In this document: positions 1-8,044 of the stretch, piece by piece
How the letters are laid out: the number at the start of each line of letters is the position of its first letter
Numbering within the stretch: the first letter of the stretch is position 1
From: Hymenobacter sp. PAMC 26628
Lineage (GTDB): Bacteria; Bacteroidota; Bacteroidia; Cytophagales; Hymenobacteraceae
NCBI RefSeq assembly: GCF_001562275.1
Contig: NZ_CP014304.1
Location: forward strand, 2,728,001-2,792,000
Length of the DNA: 64,000 bases
Reading direction: 5' to 3'
Position numbers and translations under genes: made by a program
The notes under the pieces: model-generated
What the model was told of the DNA's origin: nothing
The model's database searches: none
The model's input: the letters and a program-made list of their open reading frames with translations, nothing else

Positions 1-1553
1 GGTTCATTGCCAACCCGTTCGGGGCCACGCCCGGGGCCCTGCTCTACCGCACCGGCGACTTGGGCAAGCTCCTGCCCAACGGTGAGTTGCAGTGCCTGGG
101 CCGGCTGGACCAACAGGTGAAGCTGCGGGGCTACCGCATCGAATTGGGCGAAATAGAGCACGCCCTGGCCACCATCGACGGCATCAAGGCCGCCGTGGTA
201 GTGGCGGGGGCCCCCAACACCCCCCAGGCCCACCTGCACGCCCACGTCCTCGCCGACGACAACTGGCTACCCAGCGACTTGGACACTCGGCTCAACGCCT
301 GGAAGAAGGTATTACACAAGCAATTGCCGGCTTACATGGTACCGGCCCGGTTTACCATCCAGCCCGCTTTCCCGCTCACTGCCAACGGCAAGATTGACCG
401 CCTGGCCCTGGCGGGCCTGGCCGGCCCCGGCCCGGACACCCCCACAACTGGCACCAGCAACCCAGAAGCTACACCCGCCAAAATTGGTTACATCGGCCCG
501 CGCACCGACGTCGAGAAAATGGTGGCCGCTATCTGGGCCCCACTGCTGGGCCTGGAAAAAGTAGGGGTTTACGACGACTTCTTTGACTTGGGCGGGCACT
601 CATTGATTGCCGTGCAAGCCATGGCGCAACTGGCCCAGGAAACCGGTAAGCGCCTGCCCCTGGCGGCGCTGTTCGAGCACCCGACGGTGGAAAAAATTGC
701 GTCGATGCTACAGCTGGACAGCAAGTTCATCACCTGGGATTCGTTGGTACCCATCAAGCCCGGCGGCAACAAAACTCCACTCTACATCGTACACGGAGCT
801 GGATTAAACGTATTGATATTTAATGCCTTGGCTAAAAACATGGACCCTGAGCAGCCTGTTTACGGCTTGCAGGCGAAGGGGCTCAATGGCATCGACGAGC
901 CTTTGGGTACAGTCGAGGAAATAGCCGCGCACTACGTGGCCGCCATCGTGGCCAATGACGCCGTGGGGCCCTATGCCCTGGCCGGTTATTCATTCGGAGG
1001 AATTATTGCCTACGAAATGGCCCGGCAGCTAACGGCAGCAGGGAAAAAAATCAAAGCGGTTATTGCCTTTGACACTTACGCCAGCGAGGAATATCATGCG
1101 AAAAGCAATTTGAAAAAGCGCTTACTTCGCATTAAATACAACGTTGGCATGGTGTTTCACAACGTTATTTTGTTAGGTAAAAACCCACGCGGTATTATTA
1201 AACACCGGCTTGTTACCGCTAAGTCAACCTTTGATAAATATTATCTCCGATTTCGCAACGATAAGGCAAGGCAGCACGAATTATTTTTCCAACAGCCGCT
1301 CAAGGTAGATGCCATGATCAACCAGGCAGCCCGCCGTTATGTTATTAAACCTCAAAATATAAAACTTGATTTATTAAGCGTAAAAGAGACATTTTATTAT
1401 ATGCACGACGCCCGCTACATGGGCTGGAAAAACCTTGCGTTAGGCGGCGTCAACATCAGTGAAATTCCCGGCGAGCATAATTTATTATTTGCCCCGCCAC
1501 ACGACGTTGAAATTGCGCATATTTTGCAAAACGTATTGAACAGCTACGACTAG
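1..1553 (+). CDS. Nonribosomal peptide synthetase, C-terminal part (A-PCP-TE), 5' truncated
   Basis: The frame is open from base 3, so the gene starts outside the window; 516 residues are visible. In order: the end of an adenylation domain with core motif YRTGDL, then [19 protein letters not shown] and the NGKID lysine motif near residue 125; a peptidyl-carrier domain with [15 protein letters not shown], whose Ser takes phosphopantetheine; and a type I thioesterase with the nucleophile motif GYSFGG. Family knowledge: this is a chain-terminating module, in which the thioesterase releases the finished peptide by hydrolysis or cyclisation. Substrate specificity cannot be read because the substrate-binding part of the A domain is missing. 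The thioesterase half (from about 1050) is clearly more AT-rich than the A and PCP part, which hints at a composite origin. The start is not in the window and the stop is TAG at 1551. Confidence 0.93.
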   Translation, partial: FIANPFGATPGALLYRTGDLGKLLPNGELQCLGRLDQQVKLRGYRIELGEIEHALATIDGIKAAVVVAGAPNTPQAHLHAHVLADDNWLPSDLDTRLNAWKKVLHKQLPAYMVPARFTIQPAFPLTANGKIDRLALAGLAGPGPDTPTTGTSNPEATPAKIGYIGPRTDVEKMVAAIWAPLLGLEKVGVYDDFFDLGGHSLIAVQAMAQLAQETGKRLPLAALFEHPTVEKIASMLQLDSKFITWDSLVPIKPGGNKTPLYIVHGAGLNVLIFNALAKNMDPEQPVYGLQAKGLNGIDEPLGTVEEIAAHYVAAIVANDAVGPYALAGYSFGGIIAYEMARQLTAAGKKIKAVIAFDTYASEEYHAKSNLKKRLLRIKYNVGMVFHNVILLGKNPRGIIKHRLVTAKSTFDKYYLRFRNDKARQHELFFQQPLKVDAMINQAARRYVIKPQNIKLDLLSVKETFYYMHDARYMGWKNLALGGVNISEIPGEHNLLFAPPHDVEIAHILQNVLNSYD

Positions 1554-1594
1554 CCAATTGCTTTAATTATCTGTAATCAATCATTTTTCTACAC

Positions 1595-1635
1595 AATAAA
1601 TCCCGCAAGGCAATTATGCCTTTGCGGGATTTATT
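1595..1635. terminator. Hairpin between convergent genes
   Basis: An 18-bp arm at 1595-1612 pairs with 1617-1635 (one bulged T) around a 4-nt loop. The core is CCCGCAAGGCA / TGCCTTTGCGGG, flanked by A- and T-rich ends on both sides. It lies between the synthetase gene and the convergent isoaspartyl peptidase gene and can serve both directions. Confidence 0.75.
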
Positions 1636-1659
1636 ATTTAATAATTGCGTGCTAAAGAT

Positions 1660-2589
1660 TTAATAAATAGCCACCAATTCTTCACCCCGTTCGTTGCGGC
1701 TGGCGCGGTACATGCCCTCTGAATTAAAAGGCAAGGCTAAATTACCCAAGGCGTCAACGGCGATGAGGCCACCCTCGCCGCCGGCCGGGGCCAGCTTGTC
1801 GTGCACTACCACGCGGGTGGCTTCGGCCAAGGTCAGGCCCCGGTATTCCATCAGGCAGGCCACGTCGTGGGCGGCCACGGCCCGGATGAAGTACTCGCCG
1901 TGCCCAGTGCAGCTAATGGCACAACGGGCGTCGGCCCAGGTGCCCGCCCCAATCAGGGGCGTATCGCCGATGCGGGCGTAGCGCTTGTTGGTCATGCCGC
2001 CGGTGCTGGTGGCGGCGGCGAGGTGGCCACGGGCGTCGCAGGCCACGGCCCCCACAGTACCTTTTTTCCAATTGGGGTCGGTGGCGGGCGCAGCGGCGTG
2101 GTCGAGCTGCATGCGGCCGGCGGCGATGGCCTCCCGGAGCTGGTCGTAGCGCTGCTGGGTGAAGAAGTACGCGGGCGGCTGCACGGGCAGGCCGTGCTCC
2201 AAGGCCAGTTCATCGGCGCCAGGATAGGCCAGCAGCACGTGCTCGGTGGCTTCCATCACGAGGCGGGCGGCGCGGATGGGGTTTTGCACCTGGCGCACAC
2301 CGGCCACAGCCCCAGCGCGACCGGTGCGGCCGCAGGCCAGGGCGGCGTCCATCTCGTGGTGGCCTTCGTGGGTGAATACGGCCCCGCGCCCGGCGTTGAA
2401 GAGCGGGCAGTCTTCGAGGCTGCGCACGGCGGCCTCGACGGCGTCGAGGGCGGGGCCCTCATTGGCCAGCACGGCGTAGCCGGTGGCCAGGGCCGCTTGC
2501 AGGGCGGCGCGGTACTGGGTTTCGGCGGCAGGCGTGAGGGCGGCGCGGGCAATGGTGCCGGCGCCGCCGTGGATGGCCAGGGCGAGCAT
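1660..2589 (-). CDS. iaaA: Isoaspartyl peptidase / L-asparaginase (Ntn hydrolase)
   Basis: Plant-type asparaginase family, 309 residues, close to the usual 310-320. The N-terminus LALAIHGGAGT is the family hallmark, and FNAGRGAVF and MDAALACG follow. The autocatalytic cleavage site is in KKGTVGAVACD: the Thr becomes the N-terminal nucleophile of the beta subunit after self-processing, and GGMTNKRYARIGD and GHGEYF complete the active site. The enzyme splits isoaspartyl dipeptides and asparagine in the cytoplasm. The frame is open upstream to 2676, but the ATG at 2589 is chosen because the homologous sequence begins there and the upstream residues are low-complexity. No signal peptide is visible. 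It is transcribed alone, divergent from the DUF3127 gene. Confidence 0.92.
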   Translation of the reverse strand: MLALAIHGGAGTIARAALTPAAETQYRAALQAALATGYAVLANEGPALDAVEAAVRSLEDCPLFNAGRGAVFTHEGHHEMDAALACGRTGRAGAVAGVRQVQNPIRAARLVMEATEHVLLAYPGADELALEHGLPVQPPAYFFTQQRYDQLREAIAAGRMQLDHAAAPATDPNWKKGTVGAVACDARGHLAAATSTGGMTNKRYARIGDTPLIGAGTWADARCAISCTGHGEYFIRAVAAHDVACLMEYRGLTLAEATRVVVHDKLAPAGGEGGLIAVDALGNLALPFNSEGMYRASRNERGEELVAIY

Positions 2590-2693
2590 AAGGAGGCTTT
2601 TATAAAATGAAAAGGCAGGCGGTGGCAAAGGTAGCGGGCCAACTGCGGGGGCCCAGCTCCAGCCAAAATCGGGCAAAACACGGATTTTTTTCG

Positions 2694-2701
2694 TAGGTTT
2701 G
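2694..2701 (+). promoter_or_regulatory. TAnnTTTG-type -7 box before the DUF3127 gene
   Basis: TAGGTTTG matches the Bacteroidota -7 consensus TAnnTTTG exactly and lies 45 bases before the ATG at 2739, which would give a leader of about 30 nt. No clear -33 TTG was found at the right distance, so the call rests on one box. Confidence 0.45.
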
Positions 2702-2738
2702 GTGTTCTAGTTTCAACCCTACCCAAAGACCAAGTTTT

Positions 2739-3173
2739 ATGGCTTACGACGTAACCGGCCGCCTGATTGAGATTTTCGACGAGCAGCAAATCAGCGAGAA
2801 ATTCCGCAAGCGCGAGTTTGTACTGGAAGTACAAGACGGCCAGTACCCCGAGCAAATCAAGTTCCAACTGGTGATGGACAAAACCAGCCTAGTGGATCAA
2901 TTCAAAGTGGGCGACGAGGTGAAAATCGCCTTCAACCTGCGCGGCCGTGGCTACAACAAAAACGGCCAGATGATGTACTTCACCAACCTGGAAGCTTGGC
3001 GCATTGAGCCAGCCAGTGCCGCCCAAGGCGGTGGCGGGGCGGCCAACTATGGCGGCCAGCCCCAGCAGCAGGCTGCCCCGCGCCCCGCCGCTCAAAATCA
3101 AAACCCGACCTTGCGGGCCCAGCCTTCGGCGGCTCCCATCGCCAGCGACGACGACAACGACCTGCCCTTCTAG
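2739..3173 (+). CDS. DUF3127 protein with SSB-like acidic tail
   Basis: 144 residues. Residues 1-90 form the conserved DUF3127 domain (EVTGRL-like start, FRKREFVLEV, NLRGRGYNKNG, YFTNLEAWRI), a small beta-rich domain typical of Bacteroidota. Residues 95-134 are a Gly/Gln/Ala/Pro-rich linker, and the protein ends in DDDNDLPF. That ending closely resembles the C-terminal tip of bacterial single-stranded DNA-binding protein, which recruits repair and replication proteins. The layout of OB-like domain, disordered linker and acidic tip is therefore that of SSB. The domain assignment is secure; a DNA-binding role is inference. It is monocistronic, with its own promoter box upstream and a hairpin downstream. 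Confidence 0.88.
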   Translation: MAYDVTGRLIEIFDEQQISEKFRKREFVLEVQDGQYPEQIKFQLVMDKTSLVDQFKVGDEVKIAFNLRGRGYNKNGQMMYFTNLEAWRIEPASAAQGGGGAANYGGQPQQQAAPRPAAQNQNPTLRAQPSAAPIASDDDNDLPF

Positions 3174-3250
3174 GCTGTTGGCTTGTGGCCGCTAGCTGTT
3201 GGCTTTTTGCCTGGCAGCGCGGGGCCCTGCCACTGATATTTTGCATTTTT

Positions 3251-3290
3251 ACGTGCCGTTCCGGTTTTGCCGGGGCGGCACGTTTTGTTT
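3251..3290 (+). terminator. Rho-independent terminator after the DUF3127 gene
   Basis: A 14-bp stem (3251-3264 with 3270-3283, two G-U pairs) closes a TTTTG loop and is followed by TTTGTTTT. It lies about 80 bases after the DUF3127 stop. Confidence 0.75.
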
Positions 3291-3311
3291 TCGGTCCGCG
3301 TATAAGGCCGC

Positions 3312-3944
3312 ATGAATTTAGCCGAAATGATTGCCCGCGGCGAGGGCGAAACGCTGGAATTTAAGCAGAAAACCACGCACGTACACCGCATTTCGCGCAC
3401 GCTGGCTTCGCTGGCCAACACGCGCGGAGGCCACGTGCTGGTGGGCGTCGACGATGCGGGCCGGGTGGTGGGCGTGCGCGACGCGGAAGAGGAATTGTTT
3501 GTGCTGCGCGACGCCGCCACGCACCACGTGGAGCCGCCGCTGACGGACTTGCGCTTCCGCGAGGTAGAGGCCGACGGGCGCACGGTGCTGGTGGTGACAG
3601 TGCCCGAAAGCCTCAACAAGCCCCACCGTGCCCAGGTAGCCCCCGGCGATTGGCGCGGCTACGTGCGGGTACGCGACCAAAGCGTCCAAACCAGCCGCCT
3701 CACCGAGCAAGTGCTCGAGCGCCAGGCCCCTGCTGCCGAACCACTCTTCGAGCGCATTCCCCTAGACCGGCATGAGTTAGCGGCCATTGAGTACGCCAAA
3801 ACCCACCCACGCCTCACGCTGCCGCAGTTTATGAAGCTGGTGAATTTCGGTAAGCGCCGCGCTTACCAAACGTTGATCAAGCTGGTGCTGCACGGTTACC
3901 TACGCTACCACGACAAGGAGAAGGAGCCCTACTACACCATCTGA
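3312..3944 (+). CDS. AlbA_2 (Schlafen-like) domain protein with C-terminal winged helix
   Basis: 210 residues. The N-terminal half carries the AlbA_2 signature: GEGETLEFKQK, then SLANTRGGHVLVGVDDAGRV and a strand with VVTVPES, a fold found in putative DNA- or RNA-binding and Schlafen-type proteins. The last 60 residues (HELAAIEYAKTHPRLTLPQF to the end) look like a winged helix-turn-helix that could bind DNA. Together they suggest a small transcriptional regulator or nucleic-acid processing protein; the target is unknown. The ATG at 3312 follows a terminator, so the gene is probably transcribed on its own. The stop codon TGA is the first three bases of a 36-bp inverted repeat. Confidence 0.8.
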   Translation: MNLAEMIARGEGETLEFKQKTTHVHRISRTLASLANTRGGHVLVGVDDAGRVVGVRDAEEELFVLRDAATHHVEPPLTDLRFREVEADGRTVLVVTVPESLNKPHRAQVAPGDWRGYVRVRDQSVQTSRLTEQVLERQAPAAEPLFERIPLDRHELAAIEYAKTHPRLTLPQFMKLVNFGKRRAYQTLIKLVLHGYLRYHDKEKEPYYTI

Positions 3945-4126
3945 ACCACGGATTTATCGGGTTGGCTGGATTCATCGGATTTCGGGGACGATTCGTGCTG
4001 GACGGCTCTATTTAACAAAAAAAGCCCGCTTTAGCGGGCTTTTTTGCGTTGGCTAAGAAAGTATGCAGCAAAGCATTCGTCCTCAAAATTCGATGAATCC
4101 AGCCAATCCGATAAATCCGTGGTTCA
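3942..4126. repeat. 36-bp inverted repeat enclosing a terminator
   Basis: Arm 3942-3977 is the reverse complement of arm 4091-4126 with a single mismatch. Each arm is built from 9-base steps of the type GGATTTATC, GGGTTGGCT, GGATTCATC. The left arm begins on the stop codon of the AlbA_2 gene; the right arm ends four bases from the stop of the small lysine-rich gene. Confidence 0.85.
4017..4046. terminator. Bidirectional terminator
   Basis: A perfect stem AAAAAAAGCCCGCT / AGCGGGCTTTTTT closes a 2-nt loop. It lies between two convergent genes and inside the larger 36-bp inverted repeat, with A and T runs on both flanks. Confidence 0.85.
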
Positions 4127-4129
4127 GGA

Positions 4130-4246
4130 TTAGTCCTGGCGCATGTCTTTTTGGCGCTTCTTCTCGTCTTTCTCCGCTTTTTTTTCCTTGGTGGTTTTAG
4201 CGGGCTCTTTCTTTTTCTCTTTGCGGGCGTCGGTGCTCTTGGCCAT
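4130..4246 (-). CDS. Small lysine-rich protein, 38 residues
   Basis: ATG at 4246, stop TAA at 4132. The peptide begins MAKSTDARKEKKKEP and ends KRQKDMRQD; 15 of 38 residues are Lys and it is almost free of hydrophobic residues. It is surely disordered, and is possibly a nucleic-acid or ribosome-associated peptide. Support for coding: a clean start and stop, a charge pattern unlike the neighbouring DNA, a terminator downstream and an intergenic spacer upstream. From memory, short K-rich proteins of this kind recur in Bacteroidota, but I cannot verify that here. No function is proposed. Confidence 0.6.
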   Translation of the reverse strand: MAKSTDARKEKKKEPAKTTKEKKAEKDEKKRQKDMRQD

Positions 4247-4341
4247 AGTTGAAAAGCAGGGTTAGGGGTGGAAGCGGGTGGAAAACGCGGCCGGGTGCCG
4301 CGTGTTGTGCGGGGCGAAGGTAAAAAATCTTCGGAATTTAT

Positions 4342-5889
4342 TTACGGGTGCAGCACCGGCGCGTACCGCTCGCGGAATACGTGCAAGTGGTGGCGCTCGT
4401 GGCCGGGCAAGATGAACAGCAAGGCCCGCACCGTGACGGCCGCCCCGTTGGCGGTGCCGCGCTGGTCGAGCTGCGCGTCCGTTAAGCCCTCGAAAAGGGC
4501 CAGCGTAGCGGCGCGCACGGCGGCGTATTCAGCCAGCAAGTCGCTCGTCGAGCGGGCGTTGGCTTCGCCGGTATCGGCGTAGGCGTTTTCATCGAAGCCG
4601 GCCAGGGGCTGAGCGTCAGCGCGGGCAAAGCGCAGGGCCCGGTAGGCAAATACGCGCTCGGCGTCGGCTAGGTGCAGCAGCATCTGTTTGGGCGTCCACT
4701 TGCCGGGAGCGTAGGCGGTGAGGGCCTGGGCATCGGTGAGGGCCCCGAACGTAGCCTGTACCTCAGCAGTTTGGGCATGCAGAGTGGCCAGGGGGTCTTG
4801 GCCGGCGGGCACCAGGGCCACGTAGTTTTCGTAAAACGGGGCGAAATCGCCGGCTTCGGGGCGGGTGGTGCGCATGGGGGCGGCGGGGGTTGGTGCGAAC
4901 AAAACGGGCGGGGGCCCTGCGGCGTGGTGGGCCGGCGGCACCAGGTTGATGCTGGCCGGCACCGCGGCTACGGCCGCTGATAAGGTCAGCGCGGGGGCCA
5001 GGTGCGGGTCGAGGTGCAGGCGTACTACGGGCAGCGGCAGCGGCAGCGCCGCCATCGCGGCGGGGGGCCCAAAGGCCCAGGCCAGGAAATCGGGCAGCAC
5101 CCGGCCCCAGGTGTCGGGGTGGTGGTGCCCCCCCTCTACCTGCACGTAGCGCAGCTGCCGGGCCACGTCGAGGCCCTGGGTGCGCAGGGCCTCCACCAGG
5201 TCTAGGGAGTCTTCGATGGCGTCGATGACGCCGTTTTCGTTGCGGTCGTTGCGCTCATCGAGCGTGCCGGTTTGCAGCCAGAAGGCGTGGGCAGGATGCG
5301 CCGCCCGCGCCTGCACCTGCTGGTGCATAAGGCGGTCGGCGGGCGTGTAGCCGTCGCCCAGGGCCCGCTCGCGCCACCAAAACGAGCCCGAGAAGGCCCC
5401 CGCCCGCGCAAACGCCTCGGGGTGGTGCCACACGGCGTCGAAGGCCATCAGCCCACCGAGCGAAAACCCAGCAAACACGGCTTCGGCCGGGTCGTCGGTG
5501 GCACGGTGCTGGGCCTGGGCCCAGGGCAGCAGCTCGCGCAGCACAAAGGCGGTGTAGGCGTCGGCGCGGCCGCCGCGGCCGTTGTAGTCGGGCCGGCCGG
5601 CGATGCCGTACTCGTGCAGGCGCTGTTCGTTGGCGTGGGGGGCCACCACCACGAAGGGCCCCAGGGCCCCCTGCGCCCACAACGCGGCCAGGGTGGCGCG
5701 CAGGTGCAGGCGTTCCAGGTCCTGGCCGTCGTTGAGGTACAGCACGGGGTAGGGCACGGGGCAGGCCGCGTCGTGGCCGGGGGGCAGCAGCACGCTCACC
5801 GCCACCGGGCGGCCCAAAAACTTCGACGCCAGCACTTCTTCGCGCTGCCGCACGGCCAGCAACGCCGCGTCTGCATTCACCACAACCAT
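4342..5889 (-). CDS. Esterase (alpha/beta hydrolase) fused to a DinB-type domain
   Basis: 515 residues from ATG 5889. Residues 1-265 are an esterase-D-type alpha/beta hydrolase: YLNDGQDLERLH, FVVVAPHANEQR, the nucleophile elbow AGFSLGGLMAFDA and the late His in EGGHHHPDTWG. Residues 340-515 are a DinB-family four-helix domain: PGKWTPKQMLLHLADAERVF supplies the first metal His and LPGHERHHLHVFRERY the others. The two are joined by about 70 residues of Pro/Ala/Leu-rich sequence. An ATG at 4875 sits exactly where a free DinB protein would begin, so this could be two genes joined by loss of a stop. No signal peptide is visible. The gene is divergent from another esterase at 6070. Some DinB enzymes transfer or use low-molecular-weight thiols; whether this one does is unknown. 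Confidence 0.82.
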   Translation of the reverse strand: MVVVNADAALLAVRQREEVLASKFLGRPVAVSVLLPPGHDAACPVPYPVLYLNDGQDLERLHLRATLAALWAQGALGPFVVVAPHANEQRLHEYGIAGRPDYNGRGGRADAYTAFVLRELLPWAQAQHRATDDPAEAVFAGFSLGGLMAFDAVWHHPEAFARAGAFSGSFWWRERALGDGYTPADRLMHQQVQARAAHPAHAFWLQTGTLDERNDRNENGVIDAIEDSLDLVEALRTQGLDVARQLRYVQVEGGHHHPDTWGRVLPDFLAWAFGPPAAMAALPLPLPVVRLHLDPHLAPALTLSAAVAAVPASINLVPPAHHAAGPPPVLFAPTPAAPMRTTRPEAGDFAPFYENYVALVPAGQDPLATLHAQTAEVQATFGALTDAQALTAYAPGKWTPKQMLLHLADAERVFAYRALRFARADAQPLAGFDENAYADTGEANARSTSDLLAEYAAVRAATLALFEGLTDAQLDQRGTANGAAVTVRALLFILPGHERHHLHVFRERYAPVLHP

Positions 5890-6069
5890 GCAGCAAAGTA
5901 ACGGCGGACCCGGCACTTGCCGTACAAACCCCGGCCAGGGACCGCGGCCCGGGGCCCCGGTCACCACATTATTTCCCTCTTTATTTCTACGGCCAATAAT
6001 TTTCTTACTAGTTTGCCATACCGCACCGGCCGGCCCGCCCTTCCACCCTTCTTCCCCCGCCCCCTGATT

Positions 6070-6774
6070 TTGCACGAACAGCACCGCCGCTTTTATTCGC
6101 ACCACCTGGGCCAGGACATCGACATGCTCGTGTTTGGCACTTGGGGTTACCCCGTGGTTATTTTCCCGACGTCGGGCGGCCGCCACTACGAAGCCCGCGA
6201 CTTCAACCTCATCGAGGCCGCCCGCCCGCTGGTGGAAGCCGGCCGCGTGAAGCTGTACTGCATCGACAGCATCGACCGCTACTCGTGGTACGCCAAGCAC
6301 TTAGAGCCCGCCGTGCGGGTGCAGAACCATATTTTTTACGACCTGTTCCTTTGCGAAGAGTTGGTGCCGCAGCTCCAGCAGGAGTGCCACGTGGACAAGA
6401 TTGCGGTGGCCGGGTGCAGCTTTGGCGGCTACCATGCGCTCAACTTCGCCTTTCGGCACCCCGACCAGGTGGCGCACCTTTTCACGATGGGCGCGGCGTT
6501 TGACATCCGCCAGTTTCTCGGCGGCTACCACGACGAGAACGTGTACTACAACAACCCGCCCGAGTTCATGCCCGGGGCCCACAGCGAGCATTTCCAGTGG
6601 ATGAACATCATCATGGGCACGGCCGAACACGATTTTTGTAAGGAATCCAACTACCAGATGGCCGCCTTGCTGGGCCAAAAAGGCATCCCGTACCGCCTCG
6701 ACGTGAACCCCTACGGCGCCCACGACTGGCCAGTGTGGCGCGAAATGTTTCCGCAGTACCTGAACACGATTTAG
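6070..6774 (+). CDS. Cytosolic esterase-like alpha/beta hydrolase, first gene of an amidoligase cluster
   Basis: About 234 residues. The conserved sequence begins HEQHRRFYSHHLGQDIDMLV, so the TTG at 6070 is the likely start; there is no ATG between 5890 and it, and the open frame further upstream is AT-rich and looks like promoter DNA. It shows VAGCSFGGYHALNFA (Ser elbow) and a final GAHDWPVWREMF with the catalytic His. There is no signal peptide, so it works in the cytoplasm. It resembles the putative-esterase family, and the substrate is unknown. It is followed after 43 bases by the ATP-grasp gene and then the carboxylate-amine ligase, which suggests it hydrolyses or transfers an ester or thioester intermediate in the same pathway. 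Confidence 0.8.
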   Translation: MHEQHRRFYSHHLGQDIDMLVFGTWGYPVVIFPTSGGRHYEARDFNLIEAARPLVEAGRVKLYCIDSIDRYSWYAKHLEPAVRVQNHIFYDLFLCEELVPQLQQECHVDKIAVAGCSFGGYHALNFAFRHPDQVAHLFTMGAAFDIRQFLGGYHDENVYYNNPPEFMPGAHSEHFQWMNIIMGTAEHDFCKESNYQMAALLGQKGIPYRLDVNPYGAHDWPVWREMFPQYLNTI

Positions 6775-6817
6775 CTTTAGCTCCTCCTCCTCTCAATACC
6801 ATTAAACGCTTCTTCCC

Positions 6818-7960
6818 ATGAAAAAAATTGGCATCCTTTTTGGCCAGGAAAACACGTTTCCGCAGGCCTTCATCGACCGCGTAAACGCCAAGGCCCCGGC
6901 CGACATCCGCGCCGAATTTGTGAAAATCGACGAGGTGGAGCAGCACGTGGCCCCCGACTACGCCGTCATCATCGACCGCATTTCGCAAGACGTACCGTTT
7001 TACCGCGCCTACCTCAAGAATGCGGCCCTGATGGGCACGGCGGTGATCAACAACCCGTTCTGGTGGTCGGCCGACGAGAAATTCTTCAACAACGCCTTGG
7101 CCGTGCGCTTGGGCGTGCCGGTGCCCAAAACCCTGCTGCTGCCCAGCAAGGAGCGCCCCAGCGACACGAGCGAAGGCTCGTTCCGCAACCTGAACATGAT
7201 GGATTGGGAGAAGGCGTTTGCCCACATCGGCTTCCCGGCCTACATGAAGCCCCACTCGGGCGGCGGCTGGAAAAGCGTGTACAAGCTGCACTCGCCCGAT
7301 GATTTTTTTCGGGCCTACGCCGAGACCGGCCAGTTGGTGATGCTGTTCCAGGAATCGGTGGACTTCACCGATTATTTCCGCTGCTACTGCATTGGCGGCA
7401 CCGAGGTGCTCATTATGCCCTACGAGCCCCGCAACGAGCCGCACCTGCGCTACGCCACCGAGATGAAAACGACGGGCGAGGCCGGCGAGAAGCTGCTGGC
7501 CACCATGAAGGAGTACGTGCTGAAGCTAAACGAAGGCCTGGGCTACGACTTCAACACCGTGGAATTTGCCGTGCGCGACGGCATTCCGCTGGCCATCGAC
7601 TTCGGCAACCCGGCCCCCGACGCCGACATCAACTCGGTGGGCGAGAAGAACTTCGAGTGGGTAGTGGAGGCCGCCGCCAACATGGCCATTGCCCGGGCCC
7701 AGGCCCAGAAGCCCGGCCAGGACAACCTCACCTGGGGCACCTTCGTGCACCCGCGCCGCGCCGGGGCCCCCACCACCTTCACGGTGGCCGATGCCCCTGC
7801 CCCCACGCCCAAAAAGCCGGCCGCCGCTAAGAATCCCGCGGCACCCAAAGCTGCGGCAACTCCCAAACCTGCGGCGGTTCCCAAAGCCGGTGCCCCCCCC
7901 AAACCGGCTGCGCCGAAGAAACCCGCCGCTAAAAAACCGGCACCTAAGAAAGCTGAATAG
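6818..7960 (+). CDS. ATP-grasp amide ligase with Pro/Ala/Lys-rich tail
   Basis: 380 residues. The start MKKIGILFGQENTFPQAFI and the body are those of an ATP-grasp ligase related to RimK and glutathione-synthetase-like enzymes: INNPFWWSADEKF, GFPAYMKPHSGGGWKSVY (the ATP-binding Lys and Gly-rich loop), VMLFQESVDFTDYFRCY, and GLGYDFNTVEFAVRDGIPLAIDFGNP for Mg binding. Such enzymes join a carboxylate to an amine through an acyl phosphate. From about residue 325 the fold ends and a tail of some 55 residues follows, made of Pro, Ala and Lys (PKKPAAAK-like repeats), resembling a histone H1 tail. The gene lies between the esterase and the YbdK-type ligase, all on one strand. Confidence 0.85.
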   Translation: MKKIGILFGQENTFPQAFIDRVNAKAPADIRAEFVKIDEVEQHVAPDYAVIIDRISQDVPFYRAYLKNAALMGTAVINNPFWWSADEKFFNNALAVRLGVPVPKTLLLPSKERPSDTSEGSFRNLNMMDWEKAFAHIGFPAYMKPHSGGGWKSVYKLHSPDDFFRAYAETGQLVMLFQESVDFTDYFRCYCIGGTEVLIMPYEPRNEPHLRYATEMKTTGEAGEKLLATMKEYVLKLNEGLGYDFNTVEFAVRDGIPLAIDFGNPAPDADINSVGEKNFEWVVEAAANMAIARAQAQKPGQDNLTWGTFVHPRRAGAPTTFTVADAPAPTPKKPAAAKNPAAPKAAATPKPAAVPKAGAPPKPAAPKKPAAKKPAPKKAE

Positions 7961-8044
7961 CCAGGCTGCCTGTAGGGCCCCGGCCGTGCTGGCGGGGGCC
8001 CCGTATTAGCACTTTCTTCCTCCCTCCTTTTTACTTAGTCCGCC

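Noticed and set aside
1801..2610. Long plus-strand open frame of 269 codons opposite the isoaspartyl peptidase gene
   Set aside because: Gly/His/Val-rich, no family features, and fully antisense to a well-supported gene; a typical shadow in GC-rich DNA.
3942..4126. CRISPR-like reading of the 9-base periodic repeat
   Set aside because: Only a pair of inverted arms exists, with no spacers and no cas genes in the window.
5917..6069. N-terminal extension of the esterase at 6070
   Set aside because: The residues are low-complexity, begin at a TTG and cover AT-rich promoter-like DNA between divergent genes; homologous sequence starts at 6070.
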